The notes under the pieces are model-generated. The model was given only the letters and a program-made list of their open reading frames with translations, made no database searches and had not been told where the DNA came from. Of a stretch of DNA of 8,589 nucleotides, positions 5,445 to 8,589 are shown piece by piece (position 1 is the first letter of the stretch; each line of letters opens with the position of its first letter). The DNA comes from an uncultured Candidatus Saccharibacteria bacterium (GTDB taxonomy: Bacteria > Patescibacteriota > Saccharimonadia > Saccharimonadales > UBA4665). The stretch is from assembly GCA_903836325.1 (NCBI GenBank), contig CAILQE010000006.1:1-8589 (forward strand), given 5' to 3'. Made by a program: the position numbers and the translations under genes.

Positions 5445-8066
5445 ATGGAAAAGGGTAGTAAAAAAAGATTCGTAGTAATAGACGGAAAAAGTGTTTTTTA
5501 CCGAGGCTTTTATGCTATGCCATATTTGAAAACAGCTTCCGGCTTACCAACTGGTGGGGTGTACGGCTTTGCTTTAATGTCTCTAGAAGTTATTAAAAGA
5601 TTAAATCCTGATTATGTAGCTATTGCTTGGGATAAATCTAAAACTAACATTAGAAAAAGACTTGAATTATATCCAGAATATAAAGCCGGCAGAAAAGCTG
5701 CTCCTCCAGAATTTTATGCACAAATACCGCTCCTACACGAACTACTAGATGCTTTAGGTTGGCCGCTATACGAGATGGATGATTATGAAGCGGATGATCT
5801 TATTGGAGCACTTGCCACTCAGGCTTCCAAAAAAGATATTGAAACAATTATTATTACTTCAGATATGGATCTACTTCAGGTAGTTAATGACAATATTAAA
5901 GTCTATGCTTTAAAAACAGGGCTTTCTAATATTGAGCTTTATGATCCCAAAAGTTTCGAAGCTAAACACAACATAAAGGTTGCTCAGTATCTAGACTTGA
6001 AAGCTTTAAAAGGGGATAGCTCGGATAATATTCCAGGCGTGCCAGGAATAGGTGAAAAAACTGCGGTAGAATTATTAAATACATATGAGACTCTAGATAA
6101 TATTTATGAAAATATTGATCTTATAAAAGACTCAATAAAAAAGAAATTAATTGAAGGAAAAGATAAGGCATATTTAAGTAAGCAACTTGCTGAAATTTGG
6201 ATCGATGCTCCTATAAAATTAAATTTATCTGAAATAGATGGAAGTAAGATTAAAGTAGATCAACTAACTAAGACTCTGGACGAATTACAATTTAGCAGCT
6301 TAAAAAATAAAGTAACCGAACTGTTTCCTAGCTATAAAGAAAAGATTGAAGCAAATACTCATAAGTTAAAAACAGTACACGTAAATAACGATAAGGATCT
6401 TGCAAAGATCGAATTTGATAAAGAAGATACATATATTTTTTCAAGAAGCGCAGGTAAAAATGGGATAGATCCAAAAGTTCTTTTAATTGCTAATTCAAAA
6501 ACAGCTTACTCTGTTGATCTAAATAAAGTTTCAAAGGAAGAAGTTATCAAAATACTTAAATCAGCGAATAATTTAATTGGATATGACTTAAAAAATACTT
6601 TAAAAATTTTCCTAGAGTTTTCACTAACTAAATTACCTGAAATAAAACACGATGTTCTATTGGGCGCTTTTATATTAAATCAAATTCAAAAAGATCAATC
6701 ATTGAGCGGTTTAGGAAACCTAAGTTTTAATATTGAAGAATTAGATAATGAAGAATTACTAAGTCGTTGTGGCGAAATACTTGGATGCATACAAAATCTA
6801 TACAAGGAACAAGTTGAAGAACTAAAAAAACTACCAAAGCTTAAAAAATTGGCTAATGAAATTGATTGGCCCATTATTTCTGTGCTTTCTAGAATGGAAA
6901 AAATAGGCATAAAATTGGATGTTAAATACCTAGAAGAATTTAATAAACAGATTGAAAAAAATATTTCGGAACTAGAAGATAAAATTTTTGATCAATGTCA
7001 GGAGAAGTTTAATATTGCTAGTCCAATTCAACTTTCAGACGTTCTATTTAATCCAGATAAATTAGCTTTGTCTACAATCGGAATAAAGAAAACTAAAAGT
7101 GGATACTCTACAGCTGCTAGTGAACTAGATAAATTGAGATCGCACCACCCAATCATTAATCTCATTAGTGAATATAGAGAAGTAGTAAAACTAAAGAATA
7201 CATACATAGACACACTCCCTAAGCAGGTGGACGTTGATTCTAGAGTTCATACCAACTATAGTCTTACAACAGCTCAGACGGGTAGATTAAGCTCTCTGGA
7301 TCCTAATTTACAGAACATTCCAATACGAACCGAACTAGGTAGGAATATAAGGAAGGCTTTTGTGGCCGACGAAGGAAAAGTTTTTGTTAACGCTGATTAT
7401 TCACAATTTGAAATTAGACTTGCTGCAGTATTGTCTCAGGATAACGATTTGATTGAAATGTTCAACAATGATGCCGACGTTTACACGATGACGGCCGCAC
7501 AAATGCATGGCAGAAATCCTGAGGATGTAACAAAGCAGATGAGAGATGCAGCAAAAGTTATTAATTTAGGAATTATGTATGGAATGAGTCCGCACGGACT
7601 TTCTAATGCCATAGGTATGAGTTATGAGCAGGCAAACGGATTCATATCTAAATTTAAAGAACTAAGAAAACCCTTATTCGACTACATTGATAAAATAATA
7701 GAAGAAACTAGAAAAACAGGATATGCAGAAACTATGTTTGGTAGAAGAAGATATTTTCCAGACATTAACTCTAGTAATTTTATATTAAGACAAGCAGCTG
7801 AAAGAGCAGCTGTAAATATGCCGATACAAGGCACTGAAGCAGACTTAATGAAGCTTGCAATGGTTGAATGTGAAAGAGAATTGAATAAATTAGGTAAAGA
7901 TTGCAATATCTTACTCCAAGTACATGATTCTATACTTATTGAATGCCCCAAAGATCTGTCCAAGAAAGTCGCTGAAATAATACGGAATACAATGGAAAAC
8001 GTATATAAATTACCACTTAATCTAAAAGTAGATATTAAGACGGCTAATAACTGGGGAGATCTTTAG
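5445..8066 (+). CDS. polA: DNA polymerase I
   Basis: The 873-residue protein is a full three-domain family A polymerase for Okazaki fragment processing and repair synthesis. The 5' nuclease (about 7-295) is intact: VVIDGKSVFYRGFYA with Asp13, YEADDLIGA (114-122), TSDMDLLQ (138-145), and GDSSDNIPGVPGIGEKTA (190-207), which includes the helix-hairpin-helix. The middle 3'-5' exonuclease-like domain (about 305-475) has lost its catalytic acids: the first strand reads IFSRSA where DxE is expected, and Thr385 replaces the second Asp. Proofreading is therefore unlikely, as in Taq and Bacillus Pol I. The polymerase domain (about 480-873) has TGRLSSLDPNLQNIP (612-626), motif A DYSQFEIR with Asp651, motif B RDAAKVINLGIMYG (700-713) and motif C QVHDSILIE with Asp828. 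Two substitutions stand out: Leu708 where E. coli has Phe762, and Ser829 where it has Glu883. A promoter directly precedes the ATG. Confidence 0.97.
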   Translation: MEKGSKKRFVVIDGKSVFYRGFYAMPYLKTASGLPTGGVYGFALMSLEVIKRLNPDYVAIAWDKSKTNIRKRLELYPEYKAGRKAAPPEFYAQIPLLHELLDALGWPLYEMDDYEADDLIGALATQASKKDIETIIITSDMDLLQVVNDNIKVYALKTGLSNIELYDPKSFEAKHNIKVAQYLDLKALKGDSSDNIPGVPGIGEKTAVELLNTYETLDNIYENIDLIKDSIKKKLIEGKDKAYLSKQLAEIWIDAPIKLNLSEIDGSKIKVDQLTKTLDELQFSSLKNKVTELFPSYKEKIEANTHKLKTVHVNNDKDLAKIEFDKEDTYIFSRSAGKNGIDPKVLLIANSKTAYSVDLNKVSKEEVIKILKSANNLIGYDLKNTLKIFLEFSLTKLPEIKHDVLLGAFILNQIQKDQSLSGLGNLSFNIEELDNEELLSRCGEILGCIQNLYKEQVEELKKLPKLKKLANEIDWPIISVLSRMEKIGIKLDVKYLEEFNKQIEKNISELEDKIFDQCQEKFNIASPIQLSDVLFNPDKLALSTIGIKKTKSGYSTAASELDKLRSHHPIINLISEYREVVKLKNTYIDTLPKQVDVDSRVHTNYSLTTAQTGRLSSLDPNLQNIPIRTELGRNIRKAFVADEGKVFVNADYSQFEIRLAAVLSQDNDLIEMFNNDADVYTMTAAQMHGRNPEDVTKQMRDAAKVINLGIMYGMSPHGLSNAIGMSYEQANGFISKFKELRKPLFDYIDKIIEETRKTGYAETMFGRRRYFPDINSSNFILRQAAERAAVNMPIQGTEADLMKLAMVECERELNKLGKDCNILLQVHDSILIECPKDLSKKVAEIIRNTMENVYKLPLNLKVDIKTANNWGDL

Positions 8067-8503
8067 CGTCTTTTTCTGATTCGAGGTTTAGATCCACGAA
8101 CGATTCTTTTTTTCTTGTATAGAAAAATATTTATCGTCATAAATATTATCCAGATAGACAATATGGCATCAGCTAGGCTAGTTAATTTATTATTTATGCC
8201 ACTTGCCCTAGGAAGATTGAAGTATCCAGCCACTAAAAGAGTAATACCTTCAGTCATCATTAGTAATAAAGTTAATTTTCTGTCTCTTTTGTGCTGAACA
8301 AAAAATCCAAGCATTGCGAGGAATGCAAACCACAAGGCAGTCAGTATAAAAATTATTAGTGTTGGAATAGCATTGCTTACGCAATCGGAGCTATTTGAAT
8401 GACAGGTAGATATTATGCCGACGAAAGTGTCGATCAGGCTCAATATTACAACTACGATAAATTGGATTAAGGTTCCAAATCCTGTCTGATATTTATATCT
8501 CAT
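8063..8503 (-). CDS. Four-helix membrane protein of unknown function
   Basis: The 146-residue product has four predicted membrane helices at about 11-31, 46-68, 76-95 and 109-128. Positive charges at the N terminus (MRYKY), in the 70-76 loop (QHKRDRK) and in the C-terminal tail (KKKRIVRGSKPRIRKRR) place both ends in the cytoplasm. The outward loop between helices 1 and 2 holds Cys34 and Cys41, which could form a disulfide. I recognise no enzyme or transporter motif. A protein with a similar YQTGFGTLIQF start and basic tail is, as far as I recall, common in Saccharibacteria, but I cannot verify this here. The gene is convergent with polA, and its TAA overlaps the polA TAG. A probable promoter ends six bases before its ATG. 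Confidence 0.85.
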   Translation of the reverse strand: MRYKYQTGFGTLIQFIVVVILSLIDTFVGIISTCHSNSSDCVSNAIPTLIIFILTALWFAFLAMLGFFVQHKRDRKLTLLLMMTEGITLLVAGYFNLPRASGINNKLTSLADAILSIWIIFMTINIFLYKKKRIVRGSKPRIRKRR

Positions 8504-8509
8504 TACTTA

Positions 8510-8538
8510 AGCATAACCATAAACGGAAGAAATTTCTA
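8510..8538 (-). promoter_or_regulatory. Probable leaderless promoter for the four-helix membrane protein
   Basis: Read on the minus strand, TAGAAA (8538-8533) and TATGCT (8515-8510) are 17 bases apart, each a four-of-six match to consensus. TATGCT ends exactly six bases before the ATG at 8503, the same distance as TATACT before polA. The individual elements are weak; the matching geometry is the main support. Confidence 0.4.
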
Positions 8539-8539
8539 T

Positions 8540-8554
8540 ATATTTTGAAAATAT
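8540..8554. promoter_or_regulatory. Short palindrome between divergent promoters
   Basis: ATATTTTGAAAATAT is a perfect palindrome with seven-base arms around one central G. It contains the -35 of the rightward promoter and lies one base from the -35 of the leftward one, a suitable place for an operator controlling both. It is entirely A/T apart from the centre, so it may be coincidence. Confidence 0.3.
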
Positions 8555-8573
8555 TAAAGGATTATTTTATAAT
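8545..8573 (+). promoter_or_regulatory. Strong sigma-70 promoter for a gene beyond the right edge
   Basis: TTGAAA (8545-8550) and TATAAT (8568-8573) are separated by exactly 17 bases, matching consensus at 5/6 and 6/6: the best promoter in the window. Transcription would begin near 8580. The window ends in ATG at 8587-8589, so the transcript would have a leader of about seven bases with no Shine-Dalgarno site. Confidence 0.7.
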
Positions 8574-8586
8574 ATATATAACTAAA

Positions 8587-8589
8587 ATG
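8587..8589 (+). CDS. Possible start codon of a truncated downstream gene
   Basis: Only the ATG is inside the window. Its position just after a consensus promoter, and the loss of leftward coding sequence at 8503, suggest the next rightward gene begins here. Nothing can be said about its product. Confidence 0.35.

Noticed and set aside
8115..8297. Plus-strand open frame downstream of polA
   Set aside because: It is antisense to a four-helix membrane protein with coherent topology and has no convincing start signals.
1..8589. CRISPR array, transposon, toxin-antitoxin pair or phage defence system
   Set aside because: There are no regularly spaced repeats, transposase motifs or paired small toxin-like genes; nearly all coding space belongs to housekeeping genes.

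Overview
The window is AT-rich (roughly one third G+C by eye), densely packed and uses the standard bacterial code. It looks like a reduced-genome member of the Candidate Phyla Radiation, most likely Saccharibacteria (TM7). The pointers are short intergenic gaps, a DnaG primase without its zinc ligands, an N-terminal NYDFILNP-type motif before a membrane anchor, and promoters that sit almost on top of start codons. The lineage call is inference from remembered family features; no search was run.

Layout, left to right. Bases 1-323 hold no intact gene but are not featureless. They contain a 23-codon stub that reads like the start of an NADPH-dependent FMN reductase, followed by a decayed duplicate of the first ~110 bases of the next gene. 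Then comes a two-gene rightward unit: orn (oligoribonuclease, 324-878) and a YjbR/MmcQ-family gene (881-1207). Facing it is a leftward gene for an unknown membrane-anchored protein (1204-1851); the two genes share the bases of their stop codons. A 64-base divergent gap with a dyad and a probable leaderless promoter leads into dnaG (1916-3670), rpoD (3670-4797) and a P-loop kinase resembling dephospho-CoA kinases (4799-5410), all tightly coupled. After 34 bases with a second probable leaderless promoter comes polA (5445-8066). A leftward four-helix membrane protein (8063-8503) again overlaps its convergent neighbour by four bases. The right edge is a divergent promoter region ending in an ATG that probably starts another gene.

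Functionally this is a nucleic-acid housekeeping block: primase, principal sigma factor and DNA polymerase I, with a kinase of the kind often found near polA, plus an exonuclease that finishes RNA decay. The dnaG-rpoD pairing recalls the macromolecular-synthesis operon of other bacteria, here without rpsU.

I see no CRISPR array, insertion sequence, tRNA, rRNA, riboswitch, toxin-antitoxin pair or defence system, and no convincing new multi-gene system. The points that repay a second look are the zinc-less primase, the decayed orn duplication and reductase stub, the leaderless promoter pattern, substitutions in the polymerase active site of PolA, and convergent genes that share stop codons with no visible terminator.
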